From Hyphomicrobiales bacterium (GTDB taxonomy: Bacteria > Pseudomonadota > Alphaproteobacteria > Rhizobiales > Aestuariivirgaceae): a stretch of DNA of 8,813 nucleotides. The stretch lies in assembly GCA_027051995.1 (NCBI GenBank), contig JALUFY010000344.1, positions 1 through 8,813 on the forward strand, given 5' to 3'. Shown here piece after piece: positions 1-8,813 of this stretch. The first letter of the stretch is position 1. Every line of letters begins with the position of its first letter. Below the pieces are notes generated by a model. That model saw only the letters and a program-made list of their open reading frames with translations, ran no database searches and was not told the origin of the DNA. Position numbers and translations under genes: made by a program.

Positions 1-574
1 TCCCAGGCCCTGCCGAGCGCAAAAAGAAGGATTTCTGCACCGGCGGCACAAAGAGCGCGGGCTGATAGCGCACGGGCTTGAACATGGCCTCGGCGAGGCG
101 CTTTTCCAGCTGGCGGCGCGAAAAGGGCCGGCCGTGGCCGAAGGGCGTGGTGTCCATGCGCGCCCACATGCCCCGGCGGTTGGGCACGATGAAGACGGCG
201 TGCCCTTGTGGGGCCAGAACGCGCCACAACTCCGCGAGCATGGCCGGGCGGTTCTGGGTCAGCTCCAGCCCGTGGGCGACAAGGGCGTAATCAATGGAGC
301 CATCGCCCAGCGGCAGAGCCGTTTCATCCACCAGGGCGGAGGCCGAAGGCCCCTTCTCCGGCCAGTGGATGATGCCCTGATGGGCGGGCATGAAGGAGAA
401 GACCTCGCGCGCGTGGCGGCGGTAGCCGTCCAGCCAGGGGGCGGCGAAGCCAAGGCCGAGAACGCGCGCGTCGCGGGGCGGGCGCTCCAGCTGGCGCAAA
501 TGCCGGGCGATCAGCTCGCGCGCCGCATCACCCAGCGGCGTGGTGTAGAATTTTCGCAGATCAACAACGTCCAT
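1..574 (-). CDS. Class I SAM-dependent methyltransferase, 3' end cut by the window edge
   Basis: Read on the minus strand from an ATG at 574, the frame stays open for 191 codons to the window edge. The protein starts MDVVDLRKFYTTPLG. It then has a glycine-rich turn VLGLGFAAPW (residues 38-47) where the SAM-binding motif I is expected, an acidic stretch LPLGDGSIDYALVAHGLE (about 87-104), and LAELWRVLAPQGHAVFIVPN (about 114-131), the typical post-I helix and strand of methyltransferase family 11. Motif I lacks the usual DxGxGxG pattern, so SAM binding is inferred from the overall fold. A GGAAG ribosome-binding sequence lies about 12 bases upstream of the ATG. Genes of this type often stand divergent from gloB in alphaproteobacteria, as here. 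The methylated substrate is unknown. Family members are about 250 residues, so roughly a quarter is missing. Confidence 0.85.
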   Translation of the reverse strand, partial: MDVVDLRKFYTTPLGDAARELIARHLRQLERPPRDARVLGLGFAAPWLDGYRRHAREVFSFMPAHQGIIHWPEKGPSASALVDETALPLGDGSIDYALVAHGLELTQNRPAMLAELWRVLAPQGHAVFIVPNRRGMWARMDTTPFGHGRPFSRRQLEKRLAEAMFKPVRYQPALFVPPVQKSFFLRSAGPG

Positions 575-621
575 GCGCTGAAAAATCTTCCTTCGGGGGT
601 TTATGCGATCCTGCTTCAGGG

Positions 622-636
622 CCATGTATAGCATGG
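622..636. promoter_or_regulatory. Small inverted repeat in the methyltransferase/gloB divergent gap
   Basis: The arms CCATG (622-626) and CATGG (632-636) flank the spacer TATAG. The site lies 48 bases from the methyltransferase start and 41 bases from the gloB start, where both promoters must sit. The AT-rich centre could be part of a -10 element for either strand (TATACA on minus, TATAGC on plus), but neither has a convincing -35 partner. It could be a small operator or chance. Confidence 0.22.
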
Positions 637-676
637 GAAACCGGGTTGCGCGCGATAACGCGAAAAGGAGGACAAG

Positions 677-1453
677 ATGTCCGCATTGCAGATCAGGCAG
701 GTGCTGTGCCACGAAGACAATTACGCCGTGATCGTTCACGATCCGGAAAGCGGCGAGACCCTCGTTGTGGACACGCCGCAAGCCGCGCCCATCCGCGAGG
801 CGCTCGAGGCGGAAGGCTGGCGGCTGACGCATATCCTCAACACCCATCATCATCATGACCACGTGGAGGGCAATGCGGAGCTGAAGGAGCTTTACGGCGC
901 GAAGGTTCATGGCCCGGCCCATGACAAGAACCGGATTCCCGGGCTGGACGCGGCCCTGCGCGATGGCGATGGCGTCAGCCTGGGGGCGCACAGGATCGAT
1001 GTGATCGCCGTGCCGGGGCACACGCTGGGATCGCTGGCCTATTTCATCTGCGGCGAAAACATCCTTTTCGCCGGGGATACGCTGTTTTCGCTGGGATGCG
1101 GGCGCATGTTCGAGGGCGGCGCCGAGCAGATGTGGCATTCGCTCGATCTGCTGCGGCATCTGCCGGAGGATACGCGGATGTATTGCGGGCATGAATACAC
1201 GCTGTCCAACGCCGCCTTCGCGCTGTCGGTGGAGCCGGGCAACGCGGCCCTGCAAAAGCGCGCCGAAGAGGTGCGCAAGCTGCGGGAGAAAGGCGAACCA
1301 ACCCTGCCGGTGACCATGGCGGAGGAGAAGGCCACGAACCCGTTCCTGCGCCCCGAAAGCGAGGAAATCCGCAAGTCCCTGGGCCTGCATGCGCTGGAGA
1401 ACTGGCGGGTCTTCGGCGAGCTGCGGCAGATGAAGGACAACTTCAAGGCCTGA
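677..1453 (+). CDS. gloB: Hydroxyacylglutathione hydrolase (glyoxalase II)
   Basis: This 258-residue enzyme hydrolyses S-D-lactoylglutathione to D-lactate and glutathione, the second step of cytosolic methylglyoxal detoxification. The length is normal for the family. The metallo-beta-lactamase metal site is complete: THHHHDH at 56-62 (matching THxHxDH; ligands H57, H59, D61, H62), H115 in VPGHTLGS, D134 in FAGDTLFS and H172 in YCGHEYT. The C-terminal HAGH domain carries the glutathione-binding segment KATNPFLRP (218-226), with R143 of CGRMFEGG also conserved. The start is supported by a near-perfect AAAGGAGG ribosome-binding site 6 bases upstream, so a longer protein is unlikely. It is divergent from the methyltransferase and convergent with the thiolase, so it is probably transcribed alone. 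No signal peptide is visible. Confidence 0.97.
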   Translation: MSALQIRQVLCHEDNYAVIVHDPESGETLVVDTPQAAPIREALEAEGWRLTHILNTHHHHDHVEGNAELKELYGAKVHGPAHDKNRIPGLDAALRDGDGVSLGAHRIDVIAVPGHTLGSLAYFICGENILFAGDTLFSLGCGRMFEGGAEQMWHSLDLLRHLPEDTRMYCGHEYTLSNAAFALSVEPGNAALQKRAEEVRKLREKGEPTLPVTMAEEKATNPFLRPESEEIRKSLGLHALENWRVFGELRQMKDNFKA

Positions 1454-1480
1454 GGCGCGCGGCGGGACGGGCGCCCTTTG
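1454..1480 (+). terminator. Weak possible terminator after gloB
   Basis: Directly after the gloB stop, GGCGC (1454-1458) can pair with GCGCC (1471-1475) around a 12-base loop, followed by a short CTTTGT. The 37-base gap between two convergent genes is where a terminator is expected, but the stem is only 5 bp and the T-tract is poor. Confidence 0.25.
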
Positions 1481-1490
1481 TCGTGATGCG

Positions 1491-2672
1491 TCAATCGCGC
1501 TCCACGCACATGGCCACGCCCATGCCGCCGCCGATGCACAGGGTGGCAAGGCCCTTTCGCGCCTTGCGCGCCTTCATGGCGTAAAGCAGCGTGGTGAGGA
1601 TGCGCGCGCCGGACGCGCCGACGGGATGGCCGATGGCGATGGCCCCGCCGTTGACGTTGACCTTGTCCACATCCCAGCCCATTTCGCGGTTGACGCAGAT
1701 GGCCTGGGCGGCGAAGGCTTCGTTGGCTTCGATGAGATCCAGATCACCGGTGCGCCAGCCGGCCTTTTGCAGCGCCTTATTCGAGGCCGGGATGGGGCCG
1801 GTGCCCATGATGGCCGGATCGACGCCGGCATGGGCCCAGGAGACGATGCGGGCGAGCGGCTCAAGGCCGCGCCTTCGCGCTGCCGATTGGCGCATGAGCA
1901 CCACGCAGGCCGCGCCGTCGTTGATGCCCGAGGCGTTGCCAGCCGTCACCGTGCCGCCCCGCTTGAAGGCCGGGCGCAGGGCCGCCAGGCTCTCCGGCGT
2001 GACGCCTTCGCGGATATATTCATCCTCCTCGACGACCGTCTCGCCCTTGCGCGTTCTGACCGTCACCGGTGTGATTTCATCCCTGAAGCGCCCCTCGCGG
2101 CGGGCGGCTTCCGCCCTGTTCTGCGAGCGGGCGGCGAAGGCGTCCTGCTCCTCGCGGGTGATGCCCCATTGCTCGGCGATGTTCTCGGCCGTGACGCCCA
2201 TGTGATAGTCGTTGAAGACATCCCACAGTCCATCGGTGAGCATGGTGTCCACAAGGCGGGTCTCGCCAAGGCGCACGCCGTCGCGCAGGTGCTGGGCATG
2301 CACCGAGCGGGACATGGATTCCATGCCGCCGCAGGCGATGATGTCCGCATCCCCCGCCGCGATCTGCTGCATGCCGAGCGCCACGGCGCGCAGGCCCGAT
2401 CCGCACAGCTGGTTGAGACCCCAGGCAGGCGATTCTTCGGGCACGCCGGCGGCCATTGCGGCTTGGCGGGCCGGGTTCTGGCCCTGGGCGGCGGTGAGGA
2501 TCTGGCCCATGATGACTTCATCGATGTCGCCCGGCTCAAGGCCCGCGCGGCGGATGGCGGCGCGCAGGGCGGCGGCGCCCAGCTTGTGCGCCGGCAGGGC
2601 GGCGAGCGCGCCGTTGAAGGAGCCGACCGGCGTGCGGGCGGCGGAGACGATGACGACGGGATCGGAAGACAT
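1491..2672 (-). CDS. phaA: Acetyl-CoA C-acetyltransferase (biosynthetic-type thiolase)
   Basis: This 393-residue thiolase condenses two acetyl-CoA to acetoacetyl-CoA, or does the reverse. It feeds poly-3-hydroxybutyrate or ketone-body metabolism in the cytoplasm. The catalytic residues are all present: nucleophile C90 in [11 protein letters not shown]317 in [10 protein letters not shown]349 in [14 protein letters not shown], and C379 in the C-terminal [11 protein letters not shown] signature. Length and spacing match the Zoogloea PhaA type. The frame is open 24 codons further upstream, but the start at 2672 is chosen because it gives the usual N-terminus ([17 protein letters not shown]) and has an AGGAG site about 10 bases ahead. 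The longer start would sit inside the terminator/promoter region. No phaB or PHB synthase gene is adjacent, so phaA rather than atoB is a naming guess; the enzyme class is secure. Confidence 0.95.
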   Translation of the reverse strand: MSSDPVVIVSAARTPVGSFNGALAALPAHKLGAAALRAAIRRAGLEPGDIDEVIMGQILTAAQGQNPARQAAMAAGVPEESPAWGLNQLCGSGLRAVALGMQQIAAGDADIIACGGMESMSRSVHAQHLRDGVRLGETRLVDTMLTDGLWDVFNDYHMGVTAENIAEQWGITREEQDAFAARSQNRAEAARREGRFRDEITPVTVRTRKGETVVEEDEYIREGVTPESLAALRPAFKRGGTVTAGNASGINDGAACVVLMRQSAARRRGLEPLARIVSWAHAGVDPAIMGTGPIPASNKALQKAGWRTGDLDLIEANEAFAAQAICVNREMGWDVDKVNVNGGAIAIGHPVGASGARILTTLLYAMKARKARKGLATLCIGGGMGVAMCVERD

Positions 2673-2708
2673 GGCTCGGGCTCCTGTCCGCAATGATGAC
2701 CAGGCAGG

Positions 2709-2739
2709 AGTATAGAACCGATTCAGGGAGCCGTTGCAA
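2709..2739 (-). promoter_or_regulatory. Possible sigma-70-type promoter for the thiolase
   Basis: On the minus strand a good -10 element TATACT (2714-2709) lies 36 bases before the thiolase ATG. A TTGCAA (2739-2734) lies 19 bases upstream of it, slightly longer spacing than the 17 preferred. A promoter is needed here because the upstream gene is closed off by a terminator at 2743-2768. This is inference from consensus only. Confidence 0.35.
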
Positions 2740-2742
2740 TGC

Positions 2743-2768
2743 AAAAAATACGCCCCCGGCGCGGGGGC
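2743..2768 (-). terminator. Intrinsic terminator of the PAS-GGDEF-EAL gene
   Basis: On the minus strand a perfect 6-bp GC stem, GCCCCC / GGGGGC (2768-2763 with 2757-2752), closes a 5-base loop and is followed by TATTTTTT (2750-2743). It begins 12 bases after the stop codon of the c-di-GMP gene ending at 2781. Stem, short loop and T-tract fit a classical rho-independent terminator, so the thiolase is unlikely to be cotranscribed with that gene. Confidence 0.8.
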
Positions 2769-2780
2769 ATTCGTGCCGGA

Positions 2781-4889
2781 TCAGCCCGCTTGGCTGACCG
2801 GGGTTTTCCCGCTGGCGGCGGTGTGTGGCTTGTGCATGCTGTCCAGGACGGCCTTGAGATCCGCCATTTCCCTGTCCAGCTGGCTCATGATGCTCTCCAG
2901 GGAGGATTGCGCCGCACCGGCGGAAGATTCCGCGGGGGCGGACGCGTCCATGCCCTGTTGCATGTCCGTCCCGGTCGCGTCCGTCTCCGGCATGGCCTTT
3001 TCTTTTTCTTTCGAGACTCCGGCGGCTTGCGGCTGATCCGCGTGCGGCGTTTCCGGCGCGGCGGAAAGCACGGGCGTCACGAGCGGCGGAACATCCCGTG
3101 AGCGGCGCGATTGGCCGGTGTCTCCGCCTGGGGCTGGGGCCTCTTCGCCGGTCTTGTCCGTGGCGTTGTTGAAGCCCTGCCGGGAGGCCAGCTTGGGCGA
3201 TGGCCAGGGATGATCGATGCGCGCGGCGCCAAAGAGATGGCCCTGGAAGTAATGCACGCCCCATTCGCGCAGCATGGCGGCGTCTTCCTCCGTCTGCACC
3301 CATTCGGCGATGATCTTCAGATCGAGATTGTTGGCCAGATCGGCGATGGAGCGGACGAAATACTGATTGTCGGGATTTTCGGCCAGCTTGTCGCAGAACA
3401 CGCCGTCGAGCTTGATGAGATCGACGTCGAGCATTTTCAGGTTGCGGTAGGAGGTGTAGCCGGAGCCGAAATCGTCGATGGCCACCTTGCAGCCCATGGC
3501 GCGCAGCCCGGCGATGAAGCGCATGGTCTCGTCCAGCTCATTGAGCACCACGGTTTCGGTGATCTCCACCACCAGCCGCGAGGTGACCTGCGGATTGTCG
3601 GCCAGAAGGCGGATCAGGCGGTCGAACCAGCCGGGATCGGCGGCGGTGACGCCGGAGACGTTCATTGTCAGATAGGCGTCTTCGTTGTTGCGCAGGGTCT
3701 CCACCACCAGCTCCATGACATTGAGATCGATGAGGCGGATGAGGCCCAGTTTCTCGGCGATGGGGATGAGATGGGCGGCGGCGATGATGTCGCCGGAGTT
3801 GTCCTGCATGCGCAACAGGGATTCATGCATGACCGGCTCGCCGCTCTGGGCGTCCACGATGGGCTGGAAGGCCAGGGTGAAACGGTCCTGCTTGAGCGAA
3901 TCGACGATCTCGGCGGCGCAGCGGGCGTTGATGGTGCGCTGGGAGATGCGGTCGGGGGCGGGCTTGTAGATGACCGACGCGCTCATGGGCATGCGCATGG
4001 CCTCGCCCAGGGCCTCTTCGGCGCAGGCGATGGCGGCGTTATGCTCGTGGGCGTGCAGCGGCAGGATGGCCGCGCCGACGGAGAGCATGGCCCAGACGGG
4101 GCCGCCGGTGGTCTCGATGACATGCTCGTTGGCCACCGAAAGGAAGCGCTCGGCGGCGATTTCCAGATCTTCCTCGCGGCAGTCGTGCAGGATGAGGCCG
4201 AACTTGGATTCGCTGTAGCGGGCCACGGCGTCTCCGGCGCGGGCGACGCGCTTGAGGCGCTTGCCCACCTTGGTGATGACCTCCTCGGCGATGTCGTAGC
4301 CGTAGGCGTCGGCGATGACGGAAATGTTGTCCACCGAAGCGATCATGAAGGCGCAGCTGGTGTTGCGCATCTCCGAAGCCAGGATGGCCTCGTCCAGCGC
4401 CTCGCCCATGCTGGCGCGGTTCATCAGGCCGGTGAGGGGATCGTAGCTGCCCTGATAATGGAGCTTCTGGTCGTTCTTGTAGCGTTCGTCGATGCGCCGG
4501 ATGATGCCGAAGACCTCGCGCGGGCGCTCGCCGTCATGGGCGAACCAGCGCCCGGCGTCCTCCACCCAGGCCTTTTCGTCACGGTCCTGGCCCCAGGGGC
4601 GGATCATGTATTCGATGCTGAAGGGCACGCCCTCGCCGGCGTCCACCTTGGAGGAGCGCATGACCGTATCATAGCGGCTGGTGATGTTTTCGCGGTCCAG
4701 CAGGCTGGCGAAGGCGCGGCCCGTCCTGAGCTTTTCCTCGTCGTTGACGCCCAGAACACTGGCGGCGTTGGAGCTCCAGGTCAGGGTGTCGGTGGCGATG
4801 TCCCAGTGATAAACGGCTTCCCCCACGGCCTTGATGGCGCGGGGGATGAAGCCATCCTTGCATTCCTTGGCGAGGGAATTGTCGTGCAC
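2781..4889 (-). CDS. PAS-GGDEF-EAL protein, probable c-di-GMP phosphodiesterase with degenerate GGDEF domain
   Basis: With the GTG start at 4889 the protein has 702 residues. Domains: a PAS-like sensor (about 18-138, AVYHWDIATDTLTWSSNAASVLG), GGDEF (about 149-310, starting YDPLTGLMNR), EAL (about 317-560), then a low-complexity tail of about 140 residues ending in a predicted helix (SSLESIMSQLDREMADLKAV). The GGDEF motif is SESKF (226-230), so cyclase activity is unlikely, although RxxD (RAGD, 217-220) sits at the I-site spacing. In the EAL domain E356, N410, E442/E445, D472/D473, K493, E529 and Q549 are present, but the second Glu of the ExVE motif is Q532. It probably hydrolyses c-di-GMP to pGpG, under control of PAS and the degenerate GGDEF. 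No membrane segment is seen, so it is likely cytosolic. Start choice: GTG 4889 has GGAG 9 bases upstream. GTG 4904 has no such site. TTG 5000 adds 37 non-conserved-looking residues. Confidence 0.92.
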   Translation of the reverse strand: MHDNSLAKECKDGFIPRAIKAVGEAVYHWDIATDTLTWSSNAASVLGVNDEEKLRTGRAFASLLDRENITSRYDTVMRSSKVDAGEGVPFSIEYMIRPWGQDRDEKAWVEDAGRWFAHDGERPREVFGIIRRIDERYKNDQKLHYQGSYDPLTGLMNRASMGEALDEAILASEMRNTSCAFMIASVDNISVIADAYGYDIAEEVITKVGKRLKRVARAGDAVARYSESKFGLILHDCREEDLEIAAERFLSVANEHVIETTGGPVWAMLSVGAAILPLHAHEHNAAIACAEEALGEAMRMPMSASVIYKPAPDRISQRTINARCAAEIVDSLKQDRFTLAFQPIVDAQSGEPVMHESLLRMQDNSGDIIAAAHLIPIAEKLGLIRLIDLNVMELVVETLRNNEDAYLTMNVSGVTAADPGWFDRLIRLLADNPQVTSRLVVEITETVVLNELDETMRFIAGLRAMGCKVAIDDFGSGYTSYRNLKMLDVDLIKLDGVFCDKLAENPDNQYFVRSIADLANNLDLKIIAEWVQTEEDAAMLREWGVHYFQGHLFGAARIDHPWPSPKLASRQGFNNATDKTGEEAPAPGGDTGQSRRSRDVPPLVTPVLSAAPETPHADQPQAAGVSKEKEKAMPETDATGTDMQQGMDASAPAESSAGAAQSSLESIMSQLDREMADLKAVLDSMHKPHTAASGKTPVSQAG

Positions 4890-4944
4890 TTCATGAAACT
4901 CCACTGATACGCGAACAGACTTGGAAGGGACGTGATCTCGATGA

Positions 4945-5007
4945 TCACCCCTGATGCAGTGTGGCGCTTCGCCAGCCCCCCGGCGCACGGCTTGCTCCAA
5001 TGCGCAT
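4945..5007 (-). other. Possible 20-codon leader ORF upstream of the c-di-GMP gene
   Basis: On the minus strand an ATG at 5007 is preceded by GAGAGG (5017-5012), 4 bases away, and opens a 20-codon frame beginning MRIGASRAPGG and ending at 4945. It ends 55 bases before the GTG start of the PAS-GGDEF-EAL gene. The same GAGAGG could instead serve the TTG at 5000 (11 bases away) as an extended start of that gene. The peptide resembles nothing I know and may not be translated. Confidence 0.15.
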
Positions 5008-5121
5008 TAAACCTCTCAAACGTAAAAAAACATGAAACCCGGAGTTGAAAAAAGCAGGTGTTCCATTGCGGAGCGAAAGGTTAACGGATGTGGCCTTCCC
5101 GCGCTCCGGGCATGGCGCGGT

Positions 5122-5150
5122 CTTGTATCCGGCTTGCCGGAAGCCACAAG
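5122..5150. repeat. Imperfect hairpin
   Basis: CTTGT (5122-5126) and GGCTT (5131-5135) can pair with AAGCC (5141-5145) and ACAAG (5146-5150), giving 10 bp with a 4-base bulge. An alternative is the tight stem TCCGG/CCGGA around CTTG. There is no T-tract on either side, so it is not an obvious terminator. Confidence 0.3.
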
Positions 5151-5185
5151 ATGTTGTTGGGGAAAACGGTGAACATCCATGTCTT

Positions 5186-5209
5186 GGCGATTCGGACATG
5201 ATCCGTTCC
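5186..5209 (+). repeat. 24-bp imperfect direct repeat, copy 1
   Basis: This copy contains GATTCGGACATGATCCGTTCC after GG(C). It matches the copy at 5431-5454 at 22 of 24 positions. It includes GATTC (5189-5193), which fits GANTC, the CcrM methylation target of alphaproteobacteria, and it is followed 14 bases later by a GTTAAC. An octamer GGTGAACA also precedes both copies (5169 and 5401). Confidence 0.75.
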
Positions 5210-5291
5210 GCTTTTCTTCATTCGTTAACGTCCCGGGCGGCTCCGGGGGGCGCGCCGGTATGGAGATCGTTAACGATTTCGCTCATGTCCG
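5193..5291. repeat. 9-bp inverted repeat bracketing two GTTAAC sites
   Basis: CGGACATGA (5193-5201) is exactly inverted as TCATGTCCG (5283-5291). Between the arms, and close to each one, lies a GTTAACG element (5224 and 5269), so the layout CGGACATGA...TCGTTAACG can be read inward from either end. The spacings differ (20 and 6 bases), so this is a family resemblance and not a perfect large palindrome. Confidence 0.45.
5266..5277. repeat. 12-bp perfect palindrome ATCGTTAACGAT
   Basis: This is the longest perfect palindrome I found in the intergenic region, centred on a GTTAAC. It is a candidate operator for a dimeric regulator of one or both divergent genes. No partner regulator is encoded in the window. 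Confidence 0.4.
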
Positions 5292-5430
5292 GGCGGCGGC
5301 GTTAACCTTTTCGCGCCGCCGGTGCGCGCTTGTGGTTGTGACGCGCGAAGGTTCTTCATCCGGCGCTTGCCGCCGCAGGTTGTTTTCCGGCCCCGGGAAG
5401 GGTGAACAAAACGGGGAAATGGCGCTGGTC

Positions 5431-5454
5431 GGTGATTCGGGCATGATCCGTTCC
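5431..5454 (+). repeat. 24-bp imperfect direct repeat, copy 2
   Basis: This is the second copy of the repeat at 5186, with two substitutions (C to T at the third base and A to G within CGGACATG). GATTC is kept at 5434-5438. GTTAAC follows 15 bases later at 5470. Start-to-start distance between copies is 245 bases, while the accompanying GTTAAC sites are 246 apart and the GGTGAACA octamers 232 apart. Confidence 0.75.
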
Positions 5455-5626
5455 ACCTTGGTTCGGAAGGTTAACGGGCCGTGCCGCCATGAGACGCGGG
5501 GCGGCGCGGCGCGGGCGCGGACGAGGGAGAGAAAGCGCCGCCACAATATTGACGACATGGGCGGGCATCCGGCATGGCTTGCCGCGAGTTCTTTGCTGTT
5601 TTTCCGCGCGGGCCGTGATCGCTCTG

Positions 5627-8607
<2,981 letters not shown>

Positions 8608-8611
<4 letters not shown>

Positions 8612-8813
8612 GCAGGAAACGCCGGGAAAGACGAGCGCCCGAAGCGGAGGCCGCGCCGGAGAGCCAGCGCATCGACAAGTGGCTGTGGTGCGCGCGCATC
8701 CGCAAGACGCGGGCCGAGGCCGCCGGTCTGGTGACGAAAGGCCGGGTGCGGCTGAACGGGCGCAAGCTGACGCGCGCCTCTTCGCTGGTGCGCGATGGTC
8801 AGCACATCGCCGA
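8608..8813 (+). CDS. S4-domain RNA-binding protein (Hsp15-like), 3' end cut by the window edge
   Basis: Sixty-eight codons are visible. After a basic, low-complexity N-terminus (SRKRRERRAPEAEAAPESQR), an S4 domain begins: IDKWLWCARIRKTRAEAAGL, then VTKGRVRLNGRKL and SLVRDGQHIA, matching the alpha-L RNA-binding fold of heat-shock protein 15 (HslR/YrfH) relatives. In E. coli, Hsp15 binds stalled 50S subunits carrying peptidyl-tRNA; whether this homologue does the same is unknown. The frame overlaps the helicase stop and lacks a standard start codon, so CTG at 8608 with GGAG 8 bases upstream is the best choice. The alternative is a sequencing error or a mutated ATG. In many alphaproteobacteria this helicase and S4 pair is followed by ferredoxin and CarD-family genes, which would lie beyond the window. 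Confidence 0.85.

Larger units (their letters stand above)
5060..5477. repeat. Cluster of five GTTAAC sites with a recurring GTTCC...GTTAACG unit
   Basis: GTTAAC occurs at 5080, 5224, 5269, 5301 and 5470, and I noticed it nowhere else in the window. Three copies share a longer layout. GTTCC, 13 bases, then AGGTTAACGG occurs at 5060-5087 and again at 5450-5477, with identical spacing. A third version has GTTCC at 5205 and, 12 bases on, TCGTTAACGT (5222-5231). The copy at 5301 reads AAAGGTTAACG on the minus strand, like the copy at 5080 on the plus strand. The pattern suggests binding sites for a regulator, or members of a dispersed repeat family. Confidence 0.55.
4890..5626. other. Long divergent intergenic region, repeat-rich
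   Basis: About 740 bases separate the divergent c-di-GMP gene and helicase gene if the starts chosen here are right. Several short frames are open on both strands, but none has a recognisable domain together with a good ribosome-binding site. The stretch 5060-5477 is dense in short repeats, listed separately. Promoters for both flanking genes must lie here, but I cannot place them convincingly. The base composition is locally less GC-rich than the genes, with A- and T-rich patches near 5021-5054. Confidence 0.7.

Noticed and set aside
1626..2696. A 356-codon plus-strand frame opposite the thiolase
   Set aside because: It is a shadow of the thiolase, whose catalytic residues are all intact on the minus strand.
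3111..4907. A 598-codon open frame on the plus strand opposite the PAS-GGDEF-EAL gene
   Set aside because: It is rich in Gly, Ala, His, Asp and Val with no domain, as expected for the antisense of a GC-rich gene. The minus-strand frame has full PAS, GGDEF and EAL signatures.
5045..5305. An 86-codon plus-strand frame in the intergenic region
   Set aside because: It has no ribosome-binding site and no recognisable domain, and it spans the repeat elements. The overlapping minus-strand frame 4945-5199 is equally open, so openness alone is not evidence.
5060..5477. CtrA boxes (TTAA-N7-TTAA) or a replication origin
   Set aside because: The TTAAC halves are never paired at 7-base spacing, and I found no cluster of DnaA boxes resembling TTATCCACA.
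5060..5477. CRISPR array
   Set aside because: The repeats are few, imperfect and unevenly spaced (about 32 to 169 bases apart), and no cas gene is present.

Overview
The window looks like ordinary chromosome from a high-GC alphaproteobacterium, probably Hyphomicrobiales or a related order. The evidence is the codon bias, a divergent class I methyltransferase/glyoxalase II pair, and an alphaproteobacterial Suv3-type helicase followed directly by an S4-domain RNA-binding protein. I see no tRNA, rRNA, CRISPR array, insertion sequence or prophage.

Layout. (1) 1-574, minus: 5' part of a SAM-dependent methyltransferase that runs off the left edge. (2) 677-1453, plus: glyoxalase II (gloB), divergent from it across a 102-bp gap. 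(3) 1491-2672, minus: acetyl-CoA acetyltransferase (thiolase), convergent with gloB and apparently monocistronic, with a possible promoter just upstream. (4) 2781-4889, minus: a PAS-GGDEF-EAL c-di-GMP protein with a degenerate GGDEF motif and a mostly intact EAL site. It ends at a clear intrinsic terminator that separates it from the thiolase. (5) About 4890-5626: a long divergent intergenic region holding a dense set of short repeats (five GTTAAC palindromes, a 24-bp imperfect direct repeat, a 12-bp perfect palindrome and a 9-bp inverted repeat). (6) 5627-8611, plus: a Suv3-like DEAD/H-box RNA helicase with a long disordered acidic-then-basic tail. (7) 8608-8813, plus: start of an S4-domain RNA-binding protein. 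It overlaps the helicase stop by four bases and seems to use a CTG start.

How the genes relate. The helicase and S4 gene look like one translationally coupled RNA-metabolism operon. gloB is methylglyoxal detoxification, the thiolase is acetoacetyl-CoA/PHB-type carbon metabolism, and the PAS-GGDEF-EAL protein is second-messenger turnover. These are neighbours rather than one pathway.

The points most worth a second look are the repeat-rich region 5060-5477, the CTG start of the S4 gene, and the mixed conservation of active-site residues in the GGDEF-EAL protein. I found no convincing new multi-gene system.
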